From Charina bottae (lineage: Eukaryota; Chordata; Lepidosauria; Squamata; Charinaidae): DNA of 64,000 nucleotides. Numbering within the stretch: the first letter of the stretch is position 1; each line of letters starts with the position of its first letter. The notes beneath the pieces are model-generated. The model saw only the letters and a list, made by a program, of their open reading frames with translations, was not told the origin of the DNA and searched no databases. Both the position numbers and the translations under genes were made by a program. Location of the stretch: positions 95,407,501 through 95,471,500 of the forward strand of contig JALMGJ010000001.1 of assembly GCA_023362775.1 (NCBI GenBank). Reading direction: 5' to 3'. Below, in pieces: positions 33,007-44,129 of the stretch.

Positions 33007-34718
33007 TATTTTCATCAGAATCAGGGACCTTTGTTCCATGCTTGTAAAGTAAGAGGTCGTCCAGGCAGTCCTTTTACTATATCTGTAGAATAATCTACTT
33101 ATGCAAAATTTAGTGGCTGTCCTGGATCCTGTCATCAAGTATGCAGCCCAGTATTTGCACATTCTCCAATATTTTTCCCTGCCACAGAAAGTCTGTAACC
33201 CAGTATCCATCGTCTCTGGATATTTCATGATGCTACTTTCTGCCTGAAGGGCAGTTCATCAATAATGCACAAGAGGTTCATTAATTCAAATATATATATT
33301 TGTATTATCCCTCTTTCTTAAATAATAAGGGTGGGCACAAGAGTTTTATTTAAATTATGCAACAACCAGATCAGTTCCTGCTCTTCACTCCCAAAGTGGC
33401 TGAGCTGATCAAGAGAAAGAGGTGCAGTGGCCATGGTGGTCTCGCTGAATGGGAATGGCAGTAGTGGCAGCAGCAGCCTCCATGCATGGCGGGCTGCCCA
33501 GAACCAAGAGGCAGCTGTGATCTGAAGGCCCAGCAGCAGAGAGCGTATCAGGAGTCTTGGAGTGCCAGCATTAGAAAAAGGCTGTAGAAGAATGAGAGGG
33601 AGCAGCAACTGGCCCTGCTGTCCACCACAGAAGAGTTGTGCTAAGTTTTCCAATTGCAGCTATTGAACAAGACCTGCAGGAAGAGGTTGTGTTGGCTGCC
33701 ACAACAGCAGAGATTATGCAGGTACCTCAGATGTGCCAAGTCTTGCCATTTCGTCTCCACTAGCATGAAGAAGCCCAGAAGTGCCCAGCAATGCAGTGGA
33801 ATCAATGTGGGTACCATCTCCATGCAGATAAACTTTTCAGAAAAACTTTGGTTTGCACAAACTAGACCAAACCAGCTAATTAGCACTATGTGCAGGAATC
33901 CACCTTGTAAACTGCTATCAGTTTATTTCTGTTGAGCAGGGTAGGTTTTGTCACCCAGGGCGTGGAGGGTTGGAGTATCAGATTTGGGAGACTAGTCAAA
34001 ACGCAGCACATGAGAAGCATTATTTATTTGTACCATTTTAAAGGTAGGAAAAAATAGCTTCTCTGAGAATTTGATTTTTACAGCTAGATAGCTCTGTAAG
34101 TGGCATGCAGCAACAGAAGATAAACAAATTCCCCCCTCTTCCTGCAGAAGGTTGGTATGTAGTAAATTTCATTGCCTAAATTTATTGCAGTAAATTTTAT
34201 TGCATTCTGAGGTCAACTATCTCCCTGCCTGAAATAGTAAAACATTTATCACAGTATGTGGGTTTATTCCAAATTCTCCTTACAGTTAATCAAGAGTTTC
34301 AGCAACAACTTTGCTGGCAATCTCTCAAGTCAACATTGATATTCTTGTCTTTGGATTCTCTTTTCTTCATTTCTGCACCTAATGGATGTGATCCCACACT
34401 GCAATGTCTCTTTAGTGAACTTGAATCACCCAGGAATTCTCTTCAATGGTCTTAATCTACCTCAGAACCTGCATATCTTGAGCAGTCTGAAAACATCCAG
34501 ATACCACTTGGTGTGTGAGCATCTCAAACAGCAACTCCCTTCCTAATAGCTCCTTGACCCATATCAACTTCCTCCCCACTCTCATCTGAGAAACTCTGTA
34601 CATATGTCAAAACCTTATCTGTTTCATTCTCAGCTATTTTCCCAGACAGAGCTTACCACTTCTCAGCAGAGTTTGTATGCCTGGGAGACCATGTAAGAGG
34701 ATGGCAAGGCACTCTTAC
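33007..34718. other. intergenic, downstream of FSIP2
   Basis: No supported gene. Frames at 33318-33653 and 33641-33886 on the minus strand and 33654-33935 on the plus strand lack splice, composition or family support. Confidence 0.4.
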
Positions 34719-34871
34719 CTGCTCCATTCTGTCATATGGTTCAACAGTTGTCAGCTCTAGAGCCTGCGCATACTCAGATGCAATGGAGGAAGAATTCAAG
34801 ATTGCGCAACGATCTTTAGGCATCTTGGAGGGCAGCAAGGATACTGATTCATCAGCTTGGTCAACAAACAT
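34719..34871 (-). CDS. candidate coding exon of unknown gene
   Basis: A 51-codon minus-strand frame starts MFVDQADESVSLLPSK, contains SSSIASEYAQALELTTVEPY and ends DRMEQ exactly at a good donor CAG|GTAAGA (34718 downward). An in-frame stop lies six codons upstream of the ATG, next to an AG after a pyrimidine stretch, so it could be a first coding exon. It lies between the convergent ends of FSIP2 and the MROH gene. I do not recognise the protein and found no partner exon. It could equally be chance. Confidence 0.28.
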
Positions 34872-35966
34872 GTCAGTATTTCCTACCTACTGAAATGTGT
34901 TCTGTATTGCTTTAGGAAGGCTTAGATAATAGTATAAGCTATTTGGAAATACTCAAACATTGTGAAGTTGAGTGAATACTTTGACATATCACAGGAACTT
35001 GGTGCAAGCAATTTTTCCATTTGGCACTTCTCTTCAGCAGCTCAGCTAATTCCTCCCTCCGCAAGGGCATGCTTCACTCAACATGGTATAGCCATCACTT
35101 GCAAAAAAAATCGTTTGTACTTTATGATGTATAAACTTGCATTATTCAGGGCTGAAATTGCATGATATACATGCAACTTTAAGGAACTTATCCCACATTA
35201 ATCAGTCTAGTCATCAAGACTGAAAGGTAATGAGATTAGCTCTCAGGCAGTTTTTCAGTATTTTCAACAAGAGATCTCCTCCATTGTACCCATGAAAGAG
35301 AGAGGCAAGGGGATTCAACTGTGAGTGCACTCGGTTATCCTCTGGGGAAGATCAAAGGATAGGGTAGATAATGAGCTCAAAGAGTGAGGTTTCCAACGTA
35401 GTATTCAGAGGCTTATGAGGAAAAGGTTTTGCTTGGGAAATGGGAAACATGGTTGGATCCCAAATTTAAATACCAAAAATGTGAATTCATCTGCATAGAA
35501 AAAGATGCAGGATGAAGTGGGGAGACTTGCAAAGAGTGAGCACTGTGTTCTCATACATATGCCCCAATTAGGATAGAACCAAGGAGCTGCCCTTGGCCTT
35601 TTCTGATTAAGGAAAATACAGGGCAGGACAACTCCCGCACAGGTCAGCTGCTGCGAAGGAATATAGAGCTAGCCTGGAGAAGAGGGAAGGAACTAGTCAT
35701 TAAGGGGGGACACTGGACAGTAGTGAGACTTTCAATATTGATGTCAGTCCTTTGAGGAAGACAGGGCCAAGAAACAGGTACACCAGGGATTCCAGGGATT
35801 TTCCTTATTGTAGTATGGTAGAATTAAAAAAATCCTGATACCCTGTTCAAATTTCTGTCTGTCCCACCATATACTAAACAAAATCAAGGCAGGGTTGAGT
35901 TACTTCCTCATGCTTTTCTGTTCCTCGGGACTGAGTAATCTTTTAACAAAGTCCACTCTTAACCAT
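34872..35966. other. intergenic, nothing recognised
   Basis: No gene, clear repeat boundary or RNA gene seen. Confidence 0.4.
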
Positions 35967-36054
35967 CCCTTCCTTCCTTCCTTCCTTCCTTCCTTCCTTC
36001 CTTCCTTCCTTCCTTCCTTCCTTCCTTCCTTCCTCCCTCCCTCCCTCCCTCCCT
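35967..36054 (+). repeat. (CTTC)n-(CTCC)n microsatellite
   Basis: About 16 CTTC units followed by about five CCTC units: an 88-bp pure pyrimidine strand. Confidence 0.96.
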
Positions 36055-36291
36055 ATTCTCAAGGTTAGCTCTTCATTCCTTCACAGCTGCCAAACAGCTT
36101 CACTAATGGAGGGCAAATGGCCAAATTGGCAGGGCTGGCTTTCACCTTTCCTGACTTGGTAAAACACTGGATAACCAGGAATAGTGAGGACGAGTGAGAC
36201 TTTAATGGATGGGCAGGGGTCTTCTTCAAGGCTCCTAGGGCCAGATGTGCCAGTGTGGTGGGCTGCAGGTTAATCAGTTGATGGTCTAATC

Positions 36292-36578
36292 CAGAGCTTT
36301 CCAAACTTTTCATGTTGGTGACACACTTTTTAGACATGTATCATTTCGCGACACACTCTTACAGCAGGGCATCATTTCGCGACACACTCTTACAGCAGGG
36401 CACAAGGCAGGCACTAGGACCTGCGCGGAATCACAGGTTTGGAGGCAGCAAGGCACAAGGAAGGCACTAGGACATGCGCGGAATCCTGGCAGGGCTCAGA
36501 GGCAGCAGCAGCCGCGACACACCCAGACACTGCAGCCGACACGCTAACGTGTCCTGACACACAGTTTGGAAAGCTCTG
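36292..36578 (+). mobile_element. hAT-like MITE
   Basis: TIRs CAGAGCTTTCCAAAC / GTTTGGAAAGCTCTG, perfect duplication GTCTAATC (36284-36291 and 36579-36586). The segment CATCATTTCGCGACACACTC is tandemly duplicated inside. Confidence 0.88.
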
Positions 36579-37069
36579 GTCTAATCAAAAGATGGCCTTC
36601 TGATTCTTGTTCAATTAAGCAATATTATGACAATGGCCCTATATCTTCAGTGAGTAATTCTAAGGTCACCCTTGGATTCCAGTTGGTGAAAAGTAGGAAC
36701 TTCTTGGCCTCATCTTAGGCTCCATTAACTCTACAATGCTTTGGTTAGAAAGGCTAAGTAAATAGAAAGCTCCATCTTTTAGAGGTCTTCAGACTTTCTA
36801 GATCTGTGATTTCTGCACGGGACACCAATTCCTCCCCCTCCCCGCTCCCACCCCCAAAAAGAAAGACAACCAGAAAAAGGCAAAACAGAGTTTTCACTGA
36901 ATCCCTTCCACAAACCCCACCCATTTCCTTGATTGCTACTTCCCAGGTTTTAAGGGTAAACAACAAAGAGGCAAAAAGATGTTTCTTCGGAAAGGACATA
37001 CCACCACTCACAGCAACTATGAAAGAGGCTATATTTCCATTTCCATTTCTTTTCTGATGGTTCTTGCCT

Positions 37070-37269
37070 TTAAGCTGGCCTAGGCCTTGCAGCTCCCACT
37101 GGGTTTTTGGGCTGCCTCCTGAAGAACCTTCCCAAAAGCACAGCTCTCCTTTGGTGTCCAGAGGCCAACCTCTCCTGGCTCTCCTGCCATTTCTGCTGGA
37201 TGATGTGAGTAGCTTCCAAGGCTGCGCTGATCACAGTGGCACTGGGATCACGACTCACGGAGTCTAGAG
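37070..37269 (-). CDS. MROH-family gene, terminal exon with stop
   Basis: Last exon found of a maestro heat-like repeat (MROH) gene. The acceptor CGCCCTTCACAG precedes 37269. The exon begins in phase 1 and reads ALDSVSRDPSATVISAALEA then THIIQQKWQESQ, the family's closing HEAT-type helix pair. It goes on to a basic tail (LLGRFFRRQPKNP) and TAA at 37072-37070. No convincing minus-strand AATAAA is near, so the 3' end of the transcript is unknown. Confidence 0.72.
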
Positions 37270-38381
37270 CTGTGAAGGGCGAGATGAGGCGCACTGAGGT
37301 GGAAAGGTTAACCCAAAGCTGGCTGGCTACCATGTTTCTGGTCCTTCCTATCCTCTTGACAAAAGCCTTTTGTGCACAAGCTATTTGTACAGTCCTTGCA
37401 ACTGTGGCCTAAAATTCATATTTAACCATCATAGCTTCAGACTCCCTTTTAGTTAAAGGTTCTTTTGGTTATTTTTCAGCCAGCTGTATCAGGTCATGGT
37501 AGAATTCTGGGGTAAATTAATTCCAGGTTGGTTTGGGTTTGTACCACACACTAGATTAGATTTAAATGGGACTGGATAGTTTATGATTCAATAGATGGTG
37601 CGAATCGAGCCATATCTTCGCCAACTGTGTTGAGCCATTTTGTAGCTACAATATTTGTTTCAGCACTGCATGTTATATGAACACAGCAATTTATTAACCC
37701 AGGTTTAGGGCTTATATTGTGTGAGCCCAACATGTTGGGACAGGTTATGTTTCACTGTATTCTGCACACCCCCAAAACAGGTTAACTTGGTAACCAAATT
37801 GGGTTGTACAAGCACAATTACAATTATAGTTCATTTTTAGCACAGGTATAACTTGGTTATTCCTTGCTGCTAGTGGATTAGAATATTTCCCTTTTGTTGT
37901 TTGGTGTTGCTGGAGGAGAACAGTGATTTCAACATAGAGCACCCAGGATTTTTGGTGGAAACCAGGACAACAATCTCAATCCCAGTGAAAATAAATCACG
38001 TGGCCATGGATTTCACCAATATTGTAAGGATCTATTTGGCCTTCTGTTGGAACATGGTCATGCAAGCTGAGGCAGCAGCTCTCTGTCCTCCCCTCTACTG
38101 TTTTGTGCCCCGGTTTTCCATCAGGCTGCCTCTCTTAGATCAACACATGGCTTATGAGACCCTTCCAAAAAATGCTAACAAATTTTAGTACTGAATGTGA
38201 TGGAAAGGGGAAATAGTTAAATGCATGGGGAGGGGTCATTTAAATACTGTTAATATTTAAATTAAATAAACTTTTGGTAATGCTGTCCCTAACATGACCT
38301 TCAAAGAACCATCATAGCCTGTGTCTGGAAGATAGCTCCCCATCTCGGCTCTAGTCAAAGAACTTTGTATACAATACTCAC

Positions 38382-38447
38382 CTTGTAAGAGCTGTTCTAC
38401 CCCAAACTGTCCAAGGTGCTGGGTTTCCACCTTCTCTACAAGGATTC
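38382..38447 (-). CDS. MROH-family gene, 66-bp exon
   Basis: Acceptor TTATTTATGCTAG and donor CAAG|GTGAGT. Phase 1 to 1; encodes ILVEKVETQHLGQFGVEQLL and Q. With neighbours it gives LAG-ILVEKV... LLQ-ALDSVSRDP, which fits the MROH C-terminal pattern. Phase 0 would hit a stop, so the phase is decisive. Confidence 0.75.
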
Positions 38448-38776
38448 CTAGCATAAATAAAAGAAAGAAGCTCTTCCTTTCTCAGAATACATAGGTGTGC
38501 ATGCCTGCAATACACAGGTGTGGATGTCACAATGTTAAGCTAAAGTGGAATTGAGTAGTTTGAGGGTCAACATGCCAACATGCCAACATGCCAACCCAGC
38601 CATTAGCCAATACAGAATTGGGTAGTTCAGTGTATTGTGGTGAACCCAGTGACAGTCTTCACATATTATGTGAACCAGGGCATCACGTTAAGCCATATTA
38701 TGATTTATTCAGTTTTGTTAACTTGGGTTTAGGGTTTAGTTTACAGTATTGTGGAAATCTAGCCACCATGGCCTAC

Positions 38777-38879
38777 CTGCCAGCTTGCAAGCCACAAGCC
38801 TGATCCCTTCCCAGCTACAGCATATACACTGAGCCACTCCTGCCGTGACAGCTTCCATCAGCAGTGGGTTTCTCTGAGC
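38777..38879 (-). CDS. MROH-family gene exon
   Basis: A long pyrimidine tract ending TTGGTCCCTTAG precedes 38879; donor GCAG|GTAGGC. The exon is 103 bp, phase 0 to 1, and encodes AQRNPLLMEAVTAGVAQ then CSWEGIRLVACKLAG. The WE.IR..A....G pattern matches the MROH1 motif around SSWEDVRAAA. Found by reading phase between its neighbours. Confidence 0.72.
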
Positions 38880-39271
38880 CTAAGGGACCAATGAGAAAGG
38901 TAATGCAGAGAAGAAAGAAGCATAAAGAAGGGACTGTCACCCACCAGGAAAGTTGACATGATTTTTTAGAAAGAAAAATGTTTAAAGGGATGGAGGCATG
39001 ATCATCTTTTAAAACAATCCACAATGTGTTGAAAGCAAAAACATTTATTTTGTAGTCACATTATATCCATTTAAGAAAAACACTTAGAAAAGGGGTTGAG
39101 AAACATTTACAGAAAAGGGAGGCTAAGAGATACCTCTAAGTTTCTTACTTAGGATTGCAGAAATACTTTTTACTCCCTGTTTTTCTTGTTTTAAGTACAG
39201 AGCTGTCAGTTGACCCAAAGGCTTTGTTCACAAACATACTTAGCCAGTTGAGGTAAAGGTGTTGCAGATAC

Positions 39272-39344
39272 ATTCACACAACATGCTAAGCTTGATTAAC
39301 ATTAACCTTGGTTAGATTTTGTTGGGCTTAGCACATTGTGTGAA
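39272..39344. mobile_element. short palindrome-ended repeat
   Basis: Imperfect inverted ends ATTCACACAACATGCTAAGC and GCTTAGCACATTGTGTGAA enclose TTAACCTTGGTTAG. Related wording recurs near 31020-31100, 37670-37750, 48316-48497 and 53955-54065, suggesting an old MITE family. Boundaries and duplications are not clear. Confidence 0.45.
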
Positions 39345-39557
39345 ACCTGCCCAGTTGATCAGGATATAATTCAAATATGGAATGTGAACTACTTCTAGAA
39401 TGAGTTCAGTATGTGAAGTAATAACAGCCAGTAAGAGAAGATCCCCACCCAAAGAGATAAAAATAAAGCCATACGCGGTTGCCACAAGGAACCTAGGCTA
39501 GGGCTGCCTGGCCATGCTAAAAGAGATTGCCTGGCTCAGATTTGTCTGCTTACTCAC

Positions 39558-39698
39558 CAGCTGCTGACAAACTTTGCCCATGAGGTGGGAAAGTTGTGTA
39601 TCCGAGAAGTCCATCAGCAGGAAATCTGCATCTGTACTCTTTAAGAGCCCATGCAGGCCCATGAATGGGGCACATGAGACAAAGGCAGTTTGGCAAGC
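39558..39698 (-). CDS. MROH-family gene exon
   Basis: Acceptor CTTCTCTTCTTAG and donor CTG|GTGAGT. The exon is 47 codons, phase 0, with ACQTAFVSCAPFMGLHGLL and FSDTQLSHLMGKVCQQL. The AC..AF..CAPF motif is characteristic of the MROH C-terminal region. Confidence 0.82.
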
Positions 39699-39936
39699 CT
39701 AAGAAGAGAAGATATGGAAGTTTACTACACTATACCCCTTTTGCTACTTTCCCTATGGAAACAGAACCAAGCTTTGCAGCCCAGGAATGGCACTCTACCA
39801 GCCCAGAACAGTCTATTAAATTGCAGCCCATTCTAGCGCAATCAAAATCTGAAATCTCAACAGAAGCCCTGGGAAGAGGGTGGAGGGACAGGGTGCCCTG
39901 CCCAAAGAGGAAAGGTTGTATTGTTCCCAAGCAAAC

Positions 39937-40092
39937 CTGGACCACATGAGGACAAGGATCCCGGAAGTGCAACAGGAGGGCAGCCAAAGCACCTCCCACC
40001 TCCTTGGTAAAAAACTTGGAAAGCCTCAGTGGAGTTGTCTTGGCCAGTTCACCAAGCAGCTCAAAGGCTGCAGCACGGACAGCATCATCTGC
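39937..40092 (-). CDS. MROH-family gene exon, core C-terminal HEAT region
   Basis: Acceptor CTCTCTTTTGCAG and donor CAG|GTTTGC. The exon is 52 codons, phase 0, and encodes AAAFELLGELAKTTP, LSKFFTKEVGGALAALLLHF and RDPCPHVVQ. The AAFELxGELA...FFxxEV...LLLHxxDPxPxV signature is the strongest family evidence in this gene and is shared with maestro (MRO) itself. Confidence 0.88.
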
Positions 40093-41100
40093 CTGCAAAA
40101 GAGAGGAAAATTAAGCCCATCTTAATTTTCCTTTGCCAGCAGGAAATACAATATCCATCCCCAAGGTGGGTTGGGGTGGAATTGGGCAATTTGTCCATCC
40201 ATAGAAGGTCAGGGGTGCACAACCTACAGTATGACCTGCTGAATACATATGGCTCCCCAAGTCTACTCATGCAACTGCTGCTGCAAAGTGTGCAGCTATT
40301 GTTTTCACAATGTCACTTTTCTTCTGACCTGTCCAACTCTTTCTCCTTTTATCTTATATAAAACATGGGAAAGAGTGAGTTGGAGGAGAGGAAAAATCTG
40401 TTTATTATGGGAAATGGAGGAATTTGCCAAAGTTCTAGACATGCCCACTGTTCATTCTGAACACATTCACTTCATAGTTTATCTTCCTTTCCCCTCTGTA
40501 CCCCACCCGCTTCCTCCATGTAACACCCAACATATTTCACTGAGTCTGAATGTAGCCCTCAACCTTCTCCATCAGAAAGGTGGGGTTCTAATGTCATAAC
40601 TGTTGGAATTATCAGGGGTCAACTCAGCATTGTCTCATAAGCATAAGGGGGGTCCTTTCTAATAAATGCACCTCTATTGTGCTTGTGGGATGTCACATGG
40701 GTCACCTGATTTCCACTTCATCCTCCTTTTGTTTGGGGGATTAACAATCTCCATTACTCTTTGGGCATACCTGCAAGCAGGAGGTGCTGCAAGATGCAGC
40801 TCTCGTCCTTACATCTCGCTTGCCCACAGATCTGCTATGAATCTACTTGTATCCAGTTCTACTGAATAAATGTAAGCTATCTCTATTTTTCTTCATTTAG
40901 CTACTATGTGAAGACTGAATTTATTTCTGAACGTAATTAAGCGTAATGTGCAAGTCCCTTCTGGTTCACGCTTCTACTTTGCAAGATTGTTGTTAGCTGC
41001 TTGGAGTTCTTTTATTAACCTTCAAAACTCCATCAATAACTGGGTAGAAGTAGATTCCAGTCCAATGGAAGGAAGTATTTTGTTCATATAATCTTTAACT

Positions 41101-42146
41101 TGGATCATAACAAATTGTGGCAAGTTCTTGGTGGTATGGGGATACCAAGTCATCTTGTCTGCCTCCTGAGGAATCTGTATAACGACCAATTAGCAACGGT
41201 AAGAACAGAGCACGGAACAACGGACTGGTTTAAGATTGGGAAAGGAGTACGGCAGGGCTGTATACTCTCACCCTACCTATTCAACCTGTACGCAGAACAC
41301 ATCATGCGACATGCTGGGCTTGAGGAATCCAAGGCTGGAGTTAAAATCGCTGGAAGAAACATTAACAATCTCAGATATTCAGATGATACCACTTTGATGG
41401 CTGAAAGCGAGGAGGAATTGAGGAGCCTTATGACGAAGGTGAAAGAAGAAAGTGCAAAAGCTGGGTTGCAGTTAAACCTCAAAAAAACCAAGATTATGGC
41501 AACGAGCTTGATTGATGACTGGCAAATAGAGGGAGAAAAAGTGGAGGCAGTGACAGACTTTGTATTTCTAGGCGCAAAGATTACTGCAGACGCTGACTGC
41601 AGCCAGGAAATCAGAAGACGTCTACTTCTTGGGAGGAGAGCAATGGCAAATCTTGATAAAATAGTTAAGAGCAGAGACATCACACTGACAACAAAGGTCC
41701 GCATAGTTAAAGCAATGGTATTCCCTGTAGTAACCTATGGCTGCGAGAGCTGGACCATAAGGAAGGCGGAGCGAAGGAAGATAGATGCTTTTGAACTGTG
41801 GTGTTGGAGGAAAATTCTGAGAGTGCCTTGGACTGCAAGAAGATCAAACCAGTCCATACTCCAGCAAATAAAGCCAGACTGCTCACTTGAGGGAATGATA
41901 TTAAAGGCAAAACTGAAGTACTTTGGCCACATAATGAGAAGACAGGATACCCTGGAGAAGAAGCTGATGCTAGGGAAAGTGGAAGGCAAAAGGAAGAGGG
42001 GCCGACCAAGGGCAAGATGGATGGGTGATATTCTGGAGGTGACGGACTCGACCGTGGGGGAGCTGGGGATGGTGACGGCCGACAGAAAGCTCTGGCGTGG
42101 GCTGGTCCATGAAGTCACGAAGAGTCGGAAACGACTGAACGAATAA
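41101..42146 (+). pseudogene. Bov-B reverse transcriptase C-terminal ORF, uninterrupted
   Basis: About 348 codons remain open to TAA at 42144-42146. Visible motifs are DHNKLWQVL, GVRQGCILSPYLFNLYAE (RT block), RYSDDTTLM (active-site box, YSDD where Bov-B usually has YADD), LKKTKIM and the C-terminal LWCWRKILRVPW, FGHIMRR and RGRPRARWMGDI. The N-terminal endonuclease and first RT blocks are missing, so the copy cannot be autonomous. The open frame suggests a fairly recent insertion. Confidence 0.9.
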
Positions 42147-42157
42147 ACAACAACAAC
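41101..42157 (+). mobile_element. 5'-truncated Bov-B (RTE) LINE
   Basis: Flanked by an 11-bp duplication AATCTTTAACT (41090-41100 and 42158-42168). It begins within the RT domain and ends with the Bov-B 3' terminus GAGTCGGAAACGACTGAACG and an ACAACAACAA tail. It lies in the MROH intron between exons 42529-42711 and 39937-40092, antisense to the gene. Bov-B elements are abundant in squamates and known for horizontal transfer. Confidence 0.93.
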
Positions 42158-42528
42158 AATCTTTAACTGATTGCAAGAAATTGCTGCCACAAGTTGTAAT
42201 AATAATGGCTGCTGGTTTAAGTGTGCCTTCAGGGGAAATTCAGCAAGGAGGAGGAGGAAGAGGGGAGGGAGGGAGAGGGGGAGGGGGAGGAGGATTTTCA
42301 ATGGCAATTGGCTCCAATGCCTGGATTTCCAGATTCAGAGGCAATGTGATTCTAAATACCAACTGCTGGAGAGCAACTGGAAGGGAAGGCTCCTCCTTTC
42401 TACCTCCACTTATAAGCTCCCTGGAGGCTGTTGGAAACCCAATGTTAGTTTAAGAGGACCCGGTCCAACGCTTTTCTACTAAGCAGCAACAGGAGAACAG
42501 TCCTCCTGTGGCCCAAGGGCTAACTTAC

Positions 42529-42711
42529 ATGTTGGAGATGTGCACAGGCTTGGCTAACCATGATCTTGAAAGTAGAATCTGCAGGCCACTTCCCGAGACA
42601 TCTGCATAACTTGCACAAGGCATGTAGACTTTCAGTGACCAATTCTGGGCTGGAGGTGTCACCCAGAGCTTGGAGAAGAGGCTTCAGCAAAGCTTTCTGG
42701 TACTTCTTTGC
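42529..42711 (-). CDS. MROH-family gene exon
   Basis: Acceptor TTGCTTCACAG and donor CAT|GTAAGT. The exon is 61 codons, phase 0: AKKYQKALLKPLLQALGDTS, ELVTESLHALCKLCRCL and FKIMVSQACAHLQH. It fits the MROH pattern of a KYxxxLL...L.D....V..ES..AL helix pair. The Bov-B insertion lengthens the following intron. Confidence 0.85.
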
Positions 42712-43136
42712 CTGTGAAGCAATTCTTGCATTTGTCAATGCCTGGACTGCTCTCTATCCCCTATAATCCACTTCTAATCTCTATTATTAGCAGAAGGTGC
42801 CTAAAAGTAACTAACAGACTGTGGCACGACTATTTCAGGTCAATATGGTAACCAGCATCTCTTTTCCCAGTAACAGGTCCAGCATGTTGCTGTCCATTTT
42901 CCTTCCCTTCTCTGCAGTGTCCTCTTTGGGAACACACCCTCTGGCAGTCCTCTTCCCCTTGGGCTATTCCTTCCTCAGACATCTGCTTTCTTCTTTCTTG
43001 GGTCCTCCCTAAACAGCTAACCAAGGGCAGTCAAAGATTGTTTTGCCTGCCCAACAACTCTCTGACATAAGAGCAGCTCAGCCAGTCACTGCCAACAACT
43101 CCATATGTACTAAAGCAACCAACAAAGCCCCTATTC

Positions 43137-43257
43137 CAGGGTTCCTCAACCTCAGCCATTTTAAGATGTGTGGACTTCAACTCCCAGAATACTCCAGCCA
43201 GCATTGCTGGGAGTTGAAGTCCACACATCTTAAAATGGCTGAGGTTGAGGAACCCTG
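43137..43257. mobile_element. fold-back hAT-like MITE
   Basis: TIR CAGGGTTCCTCAACCTCAG and complementary arms about GTGGACTTCAACTCCCAGAA. Perfect 8-bp duplication CCCTATTC (43129-43136 and 43258-43265). Confidence 0.85.
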
Positions 43258-43342
43258 CCCTATTCCATTACAGTACGGTTGTCCCACTCCCTCTCCTTCC
43301 TGTTTAGAACAAGAAGTCTCAGTTTTGCATTTTCTGGCTTAC

Positions 43343-43489
43343 CTCCTCCGGAGCGCCCTTTGCCACGTTCCCCAGCCCTCGTACTGACAAGATGCGCATA
43401 AGACAATTTCCATTTTGAGCTTGGGTCAGTAATAGATGTAAAAGAAGGTTCAGTGTTTCCAGTTTCTTCAGGAGAGGATGACCTATAAG
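43343..43489 (-). CDS. MROH-family gene exon
   Basis: The acceptor is GTAATTTTGGTATTCCAG ending beside 43489; the TAG eight bases inside would break phase. Donor GAG|GTAAGC. The exon is 49 codons, phase 0: LIGHPLLKKLETLNLLLHLL, then LMRILSVRGLGNVAKGAPEE. The RGLGN(V/L)AxGAPE motif is highly typical of MROH proteins. Confidence 0.87.
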
Positions 43490-43553
43490 CTGGAATACCA
43501 AAATTACAGTTACTGAATTTCCAGACTGGCCATTGGAAGTGGATGTTTTAATA

Positions 43554-43815
43554 CAGGGCTTTCCAAAGTTTTTCCCGCGGCAACACACCAACCGGCATTG
43601 GTGTGTCGCCACAGGAAAACCCGGAAGTGCGGCAGCGCGCAAAAACCCGGAAGCACTGCTGCTGCTTTTGGGTTTTGCGCACTGCAGTTGGTGTGTCGCC
43701 GCGGGAAAACCCGGAAGCGCTGATGATGATCAGCGCTTCCGGGTTGTGTGGTGACACACCAGACTGTGTGTGGCGACACACTTTTGTGTCGCGACACACA
43801 GTTTGGAAAGCTCTG
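43554..43815 (+). mobile_element. hAT-like MITE, CGACACAC subfamily
   Basis: TIRs CAGGGCTTTCCAAAG / GTTTGGAAAGCTCTG and perfect duplication TTTTAATA (43546-43553 and 43816-43823). The core contains repeated AACCCGGAAGCGC and GTGTGTCGCCGC words and a palindrome TGATGATCAGCGCTTCCGGG. Same subfamily as 17822-18206. Confidence 0.86.
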
Positions 43816-44014
43816 TTTTAATACTTCACTATCTTTCCCCAATGAAAAACAGTAGAAAACTATATATTTGTTTCTCAATGATTTGTGCACATGGCCCATG
43901 ACTTATTTATTGCCCCCCTCCTCCACAAGATTAAGACTATCAAACCCCAGCCCAGCCCTAGGCTGCCATTTTTCCTGGCTCTTTTACCTTGCAGCACCTG
44001 AAACAATATCTCAC

Positions 44015-44129
44015 CTCCATGCAGAAGACCAGGCTAAGATCCCTAGATGTTGCTCTGGAGGACTTCAGAGAAGAACGGAGACGATGGAGTAGCCCATCTA
44101 AAAGGGGATTCTTTGTGTGCATCAAGGCC
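44015..44129 (-). CDS. MROH-family gene exon
   Basis: Acceptor TTGCTTCCTTCATCAG and donor GAG|GTGAGA. Phase 2 to 0; encodes R-ALMHTKNPLLDGLLHRLRS then ATSRDLSLVFCME, continuing into LIGHPLLKK in the next exon. The pattern ..P.L..LL..L...L.S.....R..S..F..EL is typical of the family. Confidence 0.8.

Noticed and set aside
33318..33935. Three moderately long frames downstream of FSIP2
   Set aside because: Composition and context give no sign of coding; no partners for the exon at 34719-34871 could be demonstrated.
34021..34030. Minus-strand AATAAA (plus TTTATT) as MROH polyadenylation signal
   Set aside because: It is about 3 kb beyond the stop and isolated; a 3' UTR that long cannot be supported from sequence alone.
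43319..43642. Extended minus frame around MROH exon 43343-43489
   Set aside because: Only 43343-43489 is bounded by splice sites in phase; the rest is intron and MITE.
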